This document shows positions 10,176-18,507 of a DNA stretch of 64,000 bases, piece by piece. The DNA is from Kocuria turfanensis (GTDB lineage Bacteria; Actinomycetota; Actinomycetes; Actinomycetales; Micrococcaceae). Below the pieces are notes generated by a model, which was not told the DNA's origin, did no database searches, and worked only from the letters and a program-made list of their open reading frames with translations. Made by a program: the position numbers and the translations under genes. The stretch covers positions 992,001 to 1,056,000 of the forward strand of contig NZ_CP014480.1 of assembly GCF_001580365.1 (NCBI RefSeq), in the 5' to 3' direction. Each line of letters begins with the position of its first letter. The stretch's first letter is position 1.

Positions 10176-11552
10176 GTGATCCCGTCCGAGGCCCCCGTGC
10201 CCGCGCCCCGTCCCGACGTGCCGGAGCCGGCCCAGCAGCACGAGCTGTGGCCGGCTCCGTTCGTGGGCGACCGCCCGGTCGTCGCCGAGCTGACGGTGCC
10301 GGGCTCCAAGTCCCTCACCAACCGGTACCTGCTCCTCGCCGCCCTCGCGGACGGCCCGTGCCGCCTGCGCTCCCCGCTGCACTCCCGCGACTCCCGGCTC
10401 ATGGTGCAGGCCCTGCGCGCCCTCGGGGCCGGCGTGGAGGAGGTGCCCGGGGACGGTGACTTCGGCCCGGACCTGCTCGTGCGGCCCGCCGCCTGGAACG
10501 CCACGGACCCGGTCACCGTGGACTGCGGGCTCGCCGGGACCGTGATGCGCTTCGTCCCGCCCGTGGCGGCCCTGGGCCGCCGCCCGGTGACCTTCGACGG
10601 CGATCCGGGCGCCCGGGTGCGCCCGATGGGCCCGGTGGTCGACGCCCTGCGGGCACTCGGCCTGCGGGTCGAGGACGGCGGCCGCGGCCGGCTGCCCTTC
10701 ACCGTGCACGGGACGGGCGGGGTGCCCGGCGGGGAGCTCGAGATCGACGCGACCGGCTCCAGCCAGTTCGTCTCCGCCCTCCTGCTCGCCGGGGCGCGCT
10801 TCGACGACGGCCTGCTGCTGCACCACCGGGGCGCGGACGGGCGCGGCGTGCCGTCCATGCCGCACGTCGAGATGACCGTGGCGGTGCTGCGCGGGCTCGG
10901 GGTCGCGGTGGACGACTCCGTGCCGGAGCAGTGGCGGGTGGCGCCCGGCCCGGTCCGGGCCTTCGACGTCACCATCGAGCAGGACCTCTCCAACGCGGGT
11001 CCCTTCCTCGCCGCGGCCGTGGTCACCGGCGGGCGGGTCTCGGTGCCGCGCTGGCCCGGGCACACCACCCAGGGCGGGGACCACTGGAAGCACATCCTGC
11101 CCGCCTTCGGCGCCGAGGTGGAGCTCGCGGACGGGACCTTCTCGGTCACCGGCCCCCCGGTGGTCACCGGCGTGGACCTGGACCTGGGCGAGGCCGGAGA
11201 GCTGGCCCCCACCGTCGCCGCCGTGTGCGCCGTGGCCACCACCCCGTCCCGGCTGCGCGGCATCGCCCACCTGCGCGGCCACGAGACGGACCGGCTCGCG
11301 GCGCTCGTGGCCGAGATCAACCGGCTCGGCGGGGACGCCGAGGAGACCGAGGACGGTCTGCTGATCCGGCCGGCCCCGCTGCACGGCGGCACGTTCCGCA
11401 GCTACGAGGACCACCGGATGGCCACCGCCGGGGCCGTGATCGGCCTGGTGGTGCCCGGCGTGCGCGTGGAGAACATCGGGACCACCGCCAAGACCCTGCC
11501 CGAGTTCCCGCAGCTGTGGGCCGCGCTCCTGGGGACCGGCCGTGGCGCGTAG
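10176..11552 (+). CDS. aroA: 3-phosphoshikimate 1-carboxyvinyltransferase (EPSP synthase)
   Basis: 458 residues from a GTG at 10176, 17 bases after the DoxX stop. Motifs: substrate-binding [10 protein letters not shown] with K45, the [11 protein letters not shown] segment (active-site GNAGT equivalent), and the C-terminal [10 protein letters not shown]. It transfers the enolpyruvyl group of PEP to shikimate-3-phosphate, the sixth step of chorismate synthesis, in the cytoplasm. The 3' end overlaps rsgA by 11 bp, suggesting translational coupling. The motif LAGTVMRF, where most enzymes have GNAGTxxRP, is typical of the actinobacterial branch. A chorismate mutase occurs elsewhere in the window at 60001. 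Confidence 0.95.
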   Translation: MIPSEAPVPAPRPDVPEPAQQHELWPAPFVGDRPVVAELTVPGSKSLTNRYLLLAALADGPCRLRSPLHSRDSRLMVQALRALGAGVEEVPGDGDFGPDLLVRPAAWNATDPVTVDCGLAGTVMRFVPPVAALGRRPVTFDGDPGARVRPMGPVVDALRALGLRVEDGGRGRLPFTVHGTGGVPGGELEIDATGSSQFVSALLLAGARFDDGLLLHHRGADGRGVPSMPHVEMTVAVLRGLGVAVDDSVPEQWRVAPGPVRAFDVTIEQDLSNAGPFLAAAVVTGGRVSVPRWPGHTTQGGDHWKHILPAFGAEVELADGTFSVTGPPVVTGVDLDLGEAGELAPTVAAVCAVATTPSRLRGIAHLRGHETDRLAALVAEINRLGGDAEETEDGLLIRPAPLHGGTFRSYEDHRMATAGAVIGLVVPGVRVENIGTTAKTLPEFPQLWAALLGTGRGA

Positions 11553-12651
11553 GGACTCCGCCCGGCGCGACTGGGACGAGTCGGACGTCCGCGTCCGCCC
11601 GAACAAGTCCGGCTCCCGGCCCCGCACCAAGGACCGGCCGGCGCACCGGGACGCCGTGACCGGCCGCATCGTCACGGTGGACCGCGGACGCTACACCGCG
11701 GTCCTGGACGAGGACACCGACCGGGAGCGGCTGGTCGTGGCGGTGCGCGCCAAGGAGCTGCACCGCCGGCCCGTGGTCGCCGGGGACCTCGTCGGCCTCG
11801 TCGGGGACGTCAGCGGCGCCCCGGACAGCCTGGCCCGCCTCGTGCGGATCGAGGAGCGCGCCACGGTGCTGCGGCGCAGCGCCGACGACACCGACCCGGT
11901 GGAGCGCGTGGTGGTCGCCAACGCCGACCAGCTCGTGATCGTGGTCGCCGCGGCCAACCCGGAGCCGCGCACCGGCTTCATCGACCGGTCCCTCGTGGCC
12001 GCCTACGACGCCGGGATCGAGCCGCTCCTGTGCATCACCAAGACCGACCTGCGCGACCCCGCGGAGCTGATCTCCCACTACACCGCCCTGGAGCTGCCGG
12101 TGCTCCTCTCCGGTCCCGCGCGGGACGCGGCGGCCGACGACGACGGGGCCACGCTGCCCCTCGACCGCACCCTCGTGGAGGCCCTGCGCGCGCGGCTCGA
12201 CGGCCACGTCTCGGTGCTGCTCGGGCACTCGGGGGTCGGCAAGTCCACCCTCGTCAACGCCCTCACGGGCGCGGACCGGGCGACCGGCGGGGTGAACGCG
12301 GTGACCGGGCGGGGCCGGCACACGTCGTCGTCGGCCCTGGCCCTGAGGATCGAGGACGCCTCCCCCGGGTCCTGGATCATCGACACCCCCGGCATCCGCT
12401 CCTTCGGCCTCGCCCACGTCGACCCCGACCGCATCGTGGAGTCCTTCGACGAGCTCGCCGAGGCGATCGCCGAGTGCCCCAAGGGCTGCCGCCACACCGA
12501 GGCCTCCCCCGGCTGCGCGCTGGACGACTGGGTGGCGCAGGGCCGGGCCGGGGACGCGGGCACGTCCCGGCTGGCCTCGCTGCGCCGGCTGCTCGGCGCC
12601 GGGGAGCGCCCGGGCGAGTCCCGGGAGGACAAGGAGCTCGGCATCCAGTGA
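11542..12651 (+). CDS. rsgA: Ribosome small subunit-dependent GTPase A
   Basis: 369 residues from a GTG at 11542 that overlaps the end of aroA. It is a circularly permuted GTPase: an OB-fold at about 38-115, then G4 TKTD (166-169), the P-loop GHSGVGKS (228-235) and G3 DTPG (near 283). A C-terminal zinc region with [14 protein letters not shown] follows (about 313-326). RsgA checks late 30S subunit assembly and releases RbfA when GTP is hydrolysed. The first 35 residues are highly charged. The aroA-rsgA pairing is conserved in actinobacteria. Confidence 0.94.
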   Translation: MARRDSARRDWDESDVRVRPNKSGSRPRTKDRPAHRDAVTGRIVTVDRGRYTAVLDEDTDRERLVVAVRAKELHRRPVVAGDLVGLVGDVSGAPDSLARLVRIEERATVLRRSADDTDPVERVVVANADQLVIVVAAANPEPRTGFIDRSLVAAYDAGIEPLLCITKTDLRDPAELISHYTALELPVLLSGPARDAAADDDGATLPLDRTLVEALRARLDGHVSVLLGHSGVGKSTLVNALTGADRATGGVNAVTGRGRHTSSSALALRIEDASPGSWIIDTPGIRSFGLAHVDPDRIVESFDELAEAIAECPKGCRHTEASPGCALDDWVAQGRAGDAGTSRLASLRRLLGAGERPGESREDKELGIQ

Positions 12652-12709
12652 GCCGGCGGCCGCGCCGGCCGTCGGCCCAGGTCCGGCCGGGCGCGGGACC
12701 GGTTCGGGG

Positions 12710-12721
12710 TAGGTTGGAGCA
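12710..12721 (+). promoter_or_regulatory. Leaderless-type promoter of hisN
   Basis: TAGGTT (12710-12715) is followed by 6 bases and the ATG of hisN. The gene can therefore be transcribed apart from aroA-rsgA, as a leaderless message. Confidence 0.55.
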
Positions 12722-13519
12722 ATGCGCAGCCCCAGCAACTACACCGACGACCTCCGCCTCGCCCACATCCTGGCCGACGCCGTGGACCGCCTGACCATGC
12801 GCCGGTTCAAGGCCCAGGACCTGACGGTGGAGACCAAGCCCGACCTGACCCCGGTCACGGACGCCGACCGCGAGGCCGAGCAGCTGATCCGCGCCCAGCT
12901 GGGGCGCACGCGCAACCGGGACGCCGTCATCGGCGAGGAGTACGGCGCCACCGGCAGCGGGGCCCGCCAGTGGGTCGTGGACCCGATCGACGGCACCAAG
13001 AACTTCGTGCGCGGCGTGCCGGTGTGGGCCACGCTGATCGCCCTCGTCGACGAGGGCCGGCCCGTGGTCGGGGTGGTCTCCGCGCCCGCGCTGGGGCGGC
13101 GCTGGTGGGCCGCGTCCGGGACGGGGGCGTTCACCGGCAAGTCCCTGGCCAACGCCCAGCGCATCCGGGTCTCGCAGGTCGGGCGGCTCTCCGACGCCTC
13201 CCTGTCCTACTCCTCACTGACCGGGTGGCGGGACCGCGGGGTCCGGGACCGCTTCCTCGAGCTCACCGACGAGGTGTGGCGCACCCGGGCCTACGGCGAC
13301 TTCTGGTCCTACTGCCTGCTCGCCGAGGGCGCCGTGGACCTCGCGTGCGAGCCCGAGCTGAGCCTGCACGACATGGCCGCGCTCGTGCCCGTGGTCGAGG
13401 AGGCCGGCGGCCGCTTCACCTCCTTGGAGGGCGAGCCCGGCCCCTTCGGCGGCAGCGCGCTGGCCAGCAACGGCCTGCTCCACGACGAGGTGCTGGAGCT
13501 GCTGACGCCGTCCTCCTGA
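12722..13519 (+). CDS. hisN: Histidinol-phosphatase, inositol monophosphatase family
   Basis: 265 residues. Metal-binding motifs of the IMPase fold are intact: GEE (71-73), DPIDGT (87-92) and a C-terminal SLHDMAALVPVVEEAGG. Actinobacteria lack the classical HisB phosphatase and use this enzyme to convert L-histidinol phosphate to histidinol in histidine synthesis. The position after aroA-rsgA and the VETKPDLTPVTDADREAE start agree with actinobacterial HisN rather than the inositol or FBPase members. Mg2+-dependent, cytoplasmic. An ordinary inositol monophosphatase activity cannot be ruled out from sequence. Confidence 0.88.
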   Translation: MRSPSNYTDDLRLAHILADAVDRLTMRRFKAQDLTVETKPDLTPVTDADREAEQLIRAQLGRTRNRDAVIGEEYGATGSGARQWVVDPIDGTKNFVRGVPVWATLIALVDEGRPVVGVVSAPALGRRWWAASGTGAFTGKSLANAQRIRVSQVGRLSDASLSYSSLTGWRDRGVRDRFLELTDEVWRTRAYGDFWSYCLLAEGAVDLACEPELSLHDMAALVPVVEEAGGRFTSLEGEPGPFGGSALASNGLLHDEVLELLTPSS

Positions 13520-13574
13520 TCCGGGTTCCCGGGGCCCGGGTCCCCGTGCCAGAGGCCCCGGGTCCGGCGGGGCT

Positions 13575-13601
13575 CCGGGTCCGCACCCGGTGCGGACCCG
13601 G
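13575..13601 (+). terminator. First hairpin after hisN
   Basis: 12-bp perfect stem with a 3-base loop, 55 bases after the hisN stop. It is followed by the stronger palindrome at 13616. Confidence 0.5.
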
Positions 13602-13615
13602 CCGGTCGGGCACGA

Positions 13616-13659
13616 CGACGCGAGGGGCCCGCACCGGCCGGTGCGGGCCCCTCGCGTCG
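13616..13659. terminator. Bidirectional terminator between hisN and the DUF4190 gene
   Basis: A perfect 44-bp palindrome (two 22-base arms with no spacer) between convergent genes, ending 10 bases before the DUF4190 stop codon. Confidence 0.8.
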
Positions 13660-13669
13660 CCGGCGGAGC

Positions 13670-14455
13670 TCAGAGGTTCTGGGTGGTGAGGCCCATCTCG
13701 CGCTCGATGCACTGCTGGAAGGCGGTCGGGTCCGACGAGTACTGGTTGCAGGCCTCCATGGCCGGGCCGAACTCCCCGAGCAGCGCCCCGAAGATCACGA
13801 GGAAGAAGATGCTCGCCAGGATGCCCAGGACGCTGAGCACGATGCCGATGATCGGCACCGCCTTGGACGCCCCCGGGGTGCGGCCGAGCTTGCGCACGGC
13901 CACGATGCCGAGCACCAGGCCCACGAGCCCGGGCACGAGGCCCAGCACGAACCAGCAGGTCAGCAGCGACACGATGCCCAGGATCAGGGCGGCGATGCCC
14001 AGCCCCGTGCCCTGCGGCTTCGCACCGGCGCCGTACTGGCCCATGTCGTACTGGCCCTGCTGCCCCGGGTAGCCCTGGCCCTGCTGGTACTGGGCGGGAT
14101 AGCCCTGGCCGCCGTACTGCCCCTGGGAGTACTGGTCCTGGCCGTACTGCCCGGCGCCGTACTGCCCGCCGCCGTACTGGCCCTGGCCGTACTGTCCCTG
14201 ACCGTACTGGTCCTGGCCGTACTGCCCGCCGCCGTACTGGCCCTGCTGGCCCTGGTCGTACTGTCCCTGACCGTACTGCGGGGACGAGTACTGGTCCCCG
14301 CCCGTGCCCTGGCCGTAGCGCGGCGCCTCGTAGGACGGCCCGGAGGGGGCGCCCTCGATGCGCTGGCCGTACTCGGGCCCGCCCCGGCCGCCGTAGCTCG
14401 ACGACCCGCCGGCACCCGTGCCGCCCTGGTCTGGCGTGTTGTCGTTCTGGCTCAT
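13670..14455 (-). CDS. DUF4190-type membrane protein with Gly/Gln/Tyr repeat tail
   Basis: 261 residues from the ATG at 14455. The first 145 residues are low complexity, dominated by GQYGQ, GGQYG and QGYP units, and predicted cytoplasmic and disordered. Two hydrophobic segments follow: about 151-183 (GLGIAALILGIVSLLTCWFV) and 196-222 (AVPIIGIVLSVLGILASIFF), with the short VRKLGRTPGASK loop typical of DUF4190. The C-terminal 40 residues are acidic and Cys-containing (EACNQYSSDPTAFQQCIERE). No enzymatic motif. Similar tails act as scaffolds or substrates in other actinobacterial signalling proteins. It is convergent with hisN and lies downstream of the FHA-ABC, kinase and pseudoprotease genes on the same strand. 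Confidence 0.75.
   Translation of the reverse strand: MSQNDNTPDQGGTGAGGSSSYGGRGGPEYGQRIEGAPSGPSYEAPRYGQGTGGDQYSSPQYGQGQYDQGQQGQYGGGQYGQDQYGQGQYGQGQYGGGQYGAGQYGQDQYSQGQYGGQGYPAQYQQGQGYPGQQGQYDMGQYGAGAKPQGTGLGIAALILGIVSLLTCWFVLGLVPGLVGLVLGIVAVRKLGRTPGASKAVPIIGIVLSVLGILASIFFLVIFGALLGEFGPAMEACNQYSSDPTAFQQCIEREMGLTTQNL
14027..14317 (-). repeat. Coding repeat for the Gly/Gln/Tyr-rich tail
   Basis: About 97 codons of imperfect GQYG/GGQY units, visible in the DNA as recurring gtactgccc and gtactggcc blocks. The nucleotide unit varies, so selection seems to act at the protein level, but the tract could change length by slippage. Confidence 0.8.
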
Positions 14456-14603
14456 GGCGTTGCCCTCTCGGTCGTCGGCGGTACACCTCCAGCTTGTCAC
14501 ACCGGCCCCCGGTCGCCGCCTATTTCCCGGGCCGGCCACGAGCCGGACGCCCGGCCCCGTGGACGCCCGAGGTCGCCACCCCGGCGGTGCACGGAGCCCG
14601 CCC

Positions 14604-16886
14604 TCACCGCCACGCGTTCCGGGTCGCCGAACGGTGCAGCGCCCACGCCGCGAGGGCGAGGAAGACCAGCGACTGGACGCCGAGCAGGCCGAGGTCGACG
14701 AGCCACTGTTGAGCGGTCGGGTCGTACAGGGGGTCGACGTCCGGCGCGGGGGGACGCTGGATTCCGACGGTGGCCGCCGTCGCCGCGTAGCCGAAGCGCG
14801 CCGGGAGCACCCAGGACACCTGCTCGAGGCCGGCGCGTCCTTCGACGGGGAACAGGCCGCCGCACAGGATGAGCTGAGCCATGACCAGGACGACGAGCGC
14901 CGGCATGGTCTGCTCCGTCGACGTCGCGGCGGCCGACACCGCGAGCCCGGCGACGGTCATCGTGACGCCGACCGCGGCCACGGCCGCCGCGACCTCCACG
15001 TGTCCGTTCCCCAGCGCCAGCGCGTCGTCGGGCCCGGGAAGACCGACGAGCGCGAGGACGGTGAACACCACGCACTGGCCGGCGACGAGCACGCCCAGGA
15101 CGACGACCTTGCTGACGAGGTACGCCCCAGGCGAGAGACCCACGGCCCGTTCCCGCCGATAGATGGGCCGTTCCACCACGAGCTCGCGCACGGAGATGGC
15201 CGTGCCCATAAGCGCGGCACCGACCACGAGCACGATCAGCCGCAGCTGGATCTGGTGGAGATCCCCGCGGGCCTCGCTCACCGAGAGCCCGGCCTCGCCG
15301 GGGAAGGCATGCGCCATCAGGGCGAGCAGCATCGGCATGCCGACGAGGAGCACCACGAAGAGGCGGTCCGCGGCGACGACGGCGGCGTTGCGCCGGATCA
15401 GCGTCCACAGCTGGCGCACCGGGGCGGCCCGCGGCGGCGGGGGCGCGTCGGCCGCCGGCACCGGCACGACGGCCGACGACGTCCGTCCCACGTAGGCGTC
15501 GCGGGCCGGTGAGCGCGCGTACCGGCCCACCCACGTCCGGTCCTCGAGAGCGGCGAAGGCCGCGGGGTAGTCGTCCACCCCGAAGAAGGGCAGCACGTCC
15601 ACCGGCGGCCCGAAGAAAGCCACCCGCCCGCCGCGGGCGAGGACGAGCACGCGGTCGCACTCGTCCAGGGCCAGCACGCTGTGGGTGACCACCAGCACGA
15701 CACGGCCGGCGTCGGCGAGCGAGCGCAGGCTGCGCATGACCTGCCTGTCGAGCCCCGGGTCGAGCCCGGACGTTGGCTCGTCGAGGAACAGCAGGCGGGG
15801 TGCGGTGAGCAGTTCCAGGGCGATCGAGGTCCGCTTGCGCTGCCCGCCCGAGAGCGAGTCGATCCGCTGGTCGATCTGCGCCGTCAGGCCGACCTCGGCG
15901 AGGACCTCCTGCACCCGCTCGTCCCGCTCGGCGGCGGTCGTGTCCGGCGGAAGGCGCAGCCGGGCGGCGAACTGGAGCGCCCGCCGGACGGTGAGCTGCC
16001 GGTGGAGGATGTCGTCCTGCGGCACCAGGCCCACCAGGAAGCGCAGCTGGGCGTACTCGGCGTAGAGGTCCCGACCGTTCCAGGTGACATGTCCGCGGGT
16101 GGCCGGCCGCAACCCTGTGAGCGCCCCCAGAAGGGTCGACTTCCCCGCGCCAGACGGCCCGATGACGGCCACGAGCGCGCCGGCCCGAGCGGTGATGGAC
16201 ACGTCGTCCAACAAGTGGGCACCGGTCCGGGTGGTCACCTCCAGGTGCCGGGCACTGAAGACGGGTGGCGGCGCCGGTGCCGCCCTGACGTCGGTGCCGT
16301 CCCAAGTCAGCGAGGTCGACCCGACGCCGATCACGTCCCCGGGGCGCAACGGTTCGGCCTCCTGGATCCGCTCGCCGTTGCGGAAGGTGCCGTTGAAGCT
16401 GCCCGCGTCGTGCAGCACAGCGGTGTGCTCGTCGAGCTCCACCGTGGCGTGGCGTCGGGACGCGAGTGGATCCTCCACGACGACGTCGCACGAGCAGGAC
16501 CTGCCGATGGTGAGCACACGGTGCGTCGCGGGCTTCTCGGGCTGTTCGGTGCTGAGGAGCAGCTCTGGGCCGTCCAGCGCGCCGAGACGCAGGCGCAGCC
16601 CGCCGTGGACGACCGGCACCGGCCCGTCCATCGCCTGGTCCGCGCCCACGACCCAGGTGCCGTTGCGGCTGGCGTGGTCCGCGACCCACCACCGGCCGTT
16701 GCTGTGCCAGATGCGGACGTGCTCGCGGCTCACGCGCTCGTCGTCGAGACGGACATCGGCCTGCGGGTCCCGGCCCACACCGAGCTTCCTCCCCGGGGCG
16801 AAGCTCCACTCGTGTCCGTCCAGCCGCACGTACAGCATCGGTGCGCCCGGAGACGGAGACGGAGACGGGAACTGTTCGTGGCGCAT
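14604..16886 (-). CDS. Twin-FHA ABC transporter (ATPase-permease fusion, Rv1747-like)
   Basis: 760 residues. FHA domain 1 is at about 28-100 (GVGRD, VSREHV, SRNGTWV) and FHA domain 2 at about 120-195 (TIGRS, ASRRHATV, SFNGTFRNG). The ABC ATPase lies at about 210-440 with Walker A GPSGAGKST (243-251), signature LSGGQRKR and Walker B LLFLDEPTSG. An ABC-2 permease with about six membrane helices covers about 500-755. Architecture and context match Mycobacterium tuberculosis Rv1747, a half-transporter whose FHA domains are bound after phosphorylation by the neighbouring kinase PknF. FHA domains read phosphothreonine, so export here is probably switched by the kinase encoded 10 bases upstream. The substrate is unknown (a lipid or glycolipid in the mycobacterial case). 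An alternative start is M17. Confidence 0.88.
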   Translation of the reverse strand: MRHEQFPSPSPSPGAPMLYVRLDGHEWSFAPGRKLGVGRDPQADVRLDDERVSREHVRIWHSNGRWWVADHASRNGTWVVGADQAMDGPVPVVHGGLRLRLGALDGPELLLSTEQPEKPATHRVLTIGRSCSCDVVVEDPLASRRHATVELDEHTAVLHDAGSFNGTFRNGERIQEAEPLRPGDVIGVGSTSLTWDGTDVRAAPAPPPVFSARHLEVTTRTGAHLLDDVSITARAGALVAVIGPSGAGKSTLLGALTGLRPATRGHVTWNGRDLYAEYAQLRFLVGLVPQDDILHRQLTVRRALQFAARLRLPPDTTAAERDERVQEVLAEVGLTAQIDQRIDSLSGGQRKRTSIALELLTAPRLLFLDEPTSGLDPGLDRQVMRSLRSLADAGRVVLVVTHSVLALDECDRVLVLARGGRVAFFGPPVDVLPFFGVDDYPAAFAALEDRTWVGRYARSPARDAYVGRTSSAVVPVPAADAPPPPRAAPVRQLWTLIRRNAAVVAADRLFVVLLVGMPMLLALMAHAFPGEAGLSVSEARGDLHQIQLRLIVLVVGAALMGTAISVRELVVERPIYRRERAVGLSPGAYLVSKVVVLGVLVAGQCVVFTVLALVGLPGPDDALALGNGHVEVAAAVAAVGVTMTVAGLAVSAAATSTEQTMPALVVLVMAQLILCGGLFPVEGRAGLEQVSWVLPARFGYAATAATVGIQRPPAPDVDPLYDPTAQQWLVDLGLLGVQSLVFLALAAWALHRSATRNAWR

Positions 16887-16896
16887 GGTGCACCCC

Positions 16897-18504
16897 TCAC
16901 TCCATGGGACGCAGGGACGCGGCGACGTCGTCGAAGACCCCGGTGCGCTCCGGGTACAGCGACGGGGGCGCGAAGAACACGAGGAGCTGGACCGGGTCGG
17001 TCTCCACGACGAGGGCACGTACCTGCAGGGTGTCGGTGGCAGTGAGCGGCATCGTCCCCTCCATCTCCTGCGCCGGGACGCCCCCCACGGTGGTGCTGCC
17101 CCGGTCCACCAGGCGGGCGTCCCGGCCGGGCAGGAGGGCTTCGGCCGCTCCGAGCCGCGCGGCCGGCGACCGGCCGTCCAGACCGGCCGGCCGGTGGTAG
17201 ACGGCGAGGCCCACGACGCCGGCAGGGTCGTCCGCGACGTGCGCCGCCGCGGCCGGCAGCGCATCCGGCTCGTCCGCGAAGAGCGCGACGAGATCCGTCT
17301 CGGAGAGCACGCTGACGGTGCTGTCGCCCGCCTCCCGGGTCCGGACCGTCCACCGCTCCGGGACCTCGAGGGTGTAGGGGACGCCGTCGGCACGGAAGGT
17401 CACGCGGTCGTCGCCCGACAACGCTCGAGGCAGCAGGACACCGGTGGCGAGGAGCAGGACGACCACGACGCTCAGGACCACCCGCCGCCCGGCGGACCGG
17501 CGGCCGGGAACTGCCTCGCGGTGCCGGGAGGCGCCACTGCGGCGCCCGCCGGGAGCCGGAGCAGCGGCGGACCCGGTGAGGGATTCCTCCGGCGCGGTGA
17601 CAGCAGGGTCGTCGTCCTCGTGACCCGGTGCCGGCGCGGACGGATCGCCGGTGACCCCGTGGCCGGTCATCAGGGCGACGAGTGAGCCGCAGGTGGCAGG
17701 CCGGTCGTCGCGCTGCTTGGCCATCCCGGCCAGGATGGCGTGCTCGACGCTGCTCGGGACCTCCGGTCGCTCGGCGCTCACACGGGGCGGGTCCTCGCCG
17801 ATGTGCGCCCACAGCTGCGCGGCGTCGTCGTCGTGGTCGAACGGCGGATGGCCTGCGAGCAGTGTGTAGGCCACGCACGCCAACGCGTAGACGTCGGCCC
17901 GGCCGTCCACGTCCTCCCCGCGGATCTGCTCGGGCGCGACGTAGTCCAGGGTGCCGAGGAAGTGGCCGGCCGTCGTGACCCCGGTGGCGGACGTCGCACG
18001 TTTGGTGAGGCCGAAGTCCGTGAGGTAGACGTGCCGCCGGCCGTCCACCCGGTCGTCGGAGAGCAGGATGTTGCCGGGCTTGACGTCCCGGTGCACCAGT
18101 CCGGCCGCATGGGCCGCATCGAGGGCGGACGCGGTGTCGGAGAGGATGTCCAGCGCCTCGGACACCGGCAGCGGGCCCCGTGACGCGATCTCGGCCCTCA
18201 GGTCTGTGCCACGGACGTACCGCATGGCGATGTACAGCAGACCCGACCACTCCCCGGCACCGTAGACGGGCAGGATGTGCGGATGGTCCACGGAGGCGGC
18301 CAGCCGGGACTCCCGGATGAACCGGTGACGGAACTTCTCGTTCGGGGTGAGTTCAGGCGCGAGAAGCTTCAGGGCCACGGGCCGGCCGAGCTGGATGTCC
18401 ATCGCACGGTAGACGACGCCCATGCCGCCTCGCGCGATGAGCGACTGGACCCGGTAGCCCGCGATCTCGGTGCCGGGCTCGAGGTAGTTGCGCGGGTCTT
18501 CCAC
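16897..18504 (-). CDS. Membrane Ser/Thr protein kinase with extracytoplasmic sensor domain
   Basis: 535 residues. The Hanks-type kinase domain is complete: glycine loop ARGGMGVVY, K46, catalytic HRDVKPGN with D140, DFG at 163-165, activation segment GTLDYVAPEQ. The juxtamembrane part (about 281-340) is Pro/Arg-rich. One membrane helix covers about 341-360. The roughly 175-residue extracytoplasmic part begins VTFRADGVPYTLEVPERWTV and resembles LpqN/PsbP-like lipoprotein domains rather than PASTA repeats, so the ligand is not peptidoglycan-like by sequence. It lies 3 bases after the pseudoprotease stop and 10 bases before the FHA-ABC gene, so all three are probably one operon. The FHA domains are the likely targets. 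Confidence 0.9.
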   Translation of the reverse strand: MEDPRNYLEPGTEIAGYRVQSLIARGGMGVVYRAMDIQLGRPVALKLLAPELTPNEKFRHRFIRESRLAASVDHPHILPVYGAGEWSGLLYIAMRYVRGTDLRAEIASRGPLPVSEALDILSDTASALDAAHAAGLVHRDVKPGNILLSDDRVDGRRHVYLTDFGLTKRATSATGVTTAGHFLGTLDYVAPEQIRGEDVDGRADVYALACVAYTLLAGHPPFDHDDDAAQLWAHIGEDPPRVSAERPEVPSSVEHAILAGMAKQRDDRPATCGSLVALMTGHGVTGDPSAPAPGHEDDDPAVTAPEESLTGSAAAPAPGGRRSGASRHREAVPGRRSAGRRVVLSVVVVLLLATGVLLPRALSGDDRVTFRADGVPYTLEVPERWTVRTREAGDSTVSVLSETDLVALFADEPDALPAAAAHVADDPAGVVGLAVYHRPAGLDGRSPAARLGAAEALLPGRDARLVDRGSTTVGGVPAQEMEGTMPLTATDTLQVRALVVETDPVQLLVFFAPPSLYPERTGVFDDVAASLRPME

Positions 18505-18507
18505 GGG

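Noticed and set aside
14027..14317. Repeat block considered as a CRISPR or minisatellite
   Set aside because: The units are in frame, vary at the DNA level and encode a protein tail; there are no spacers.
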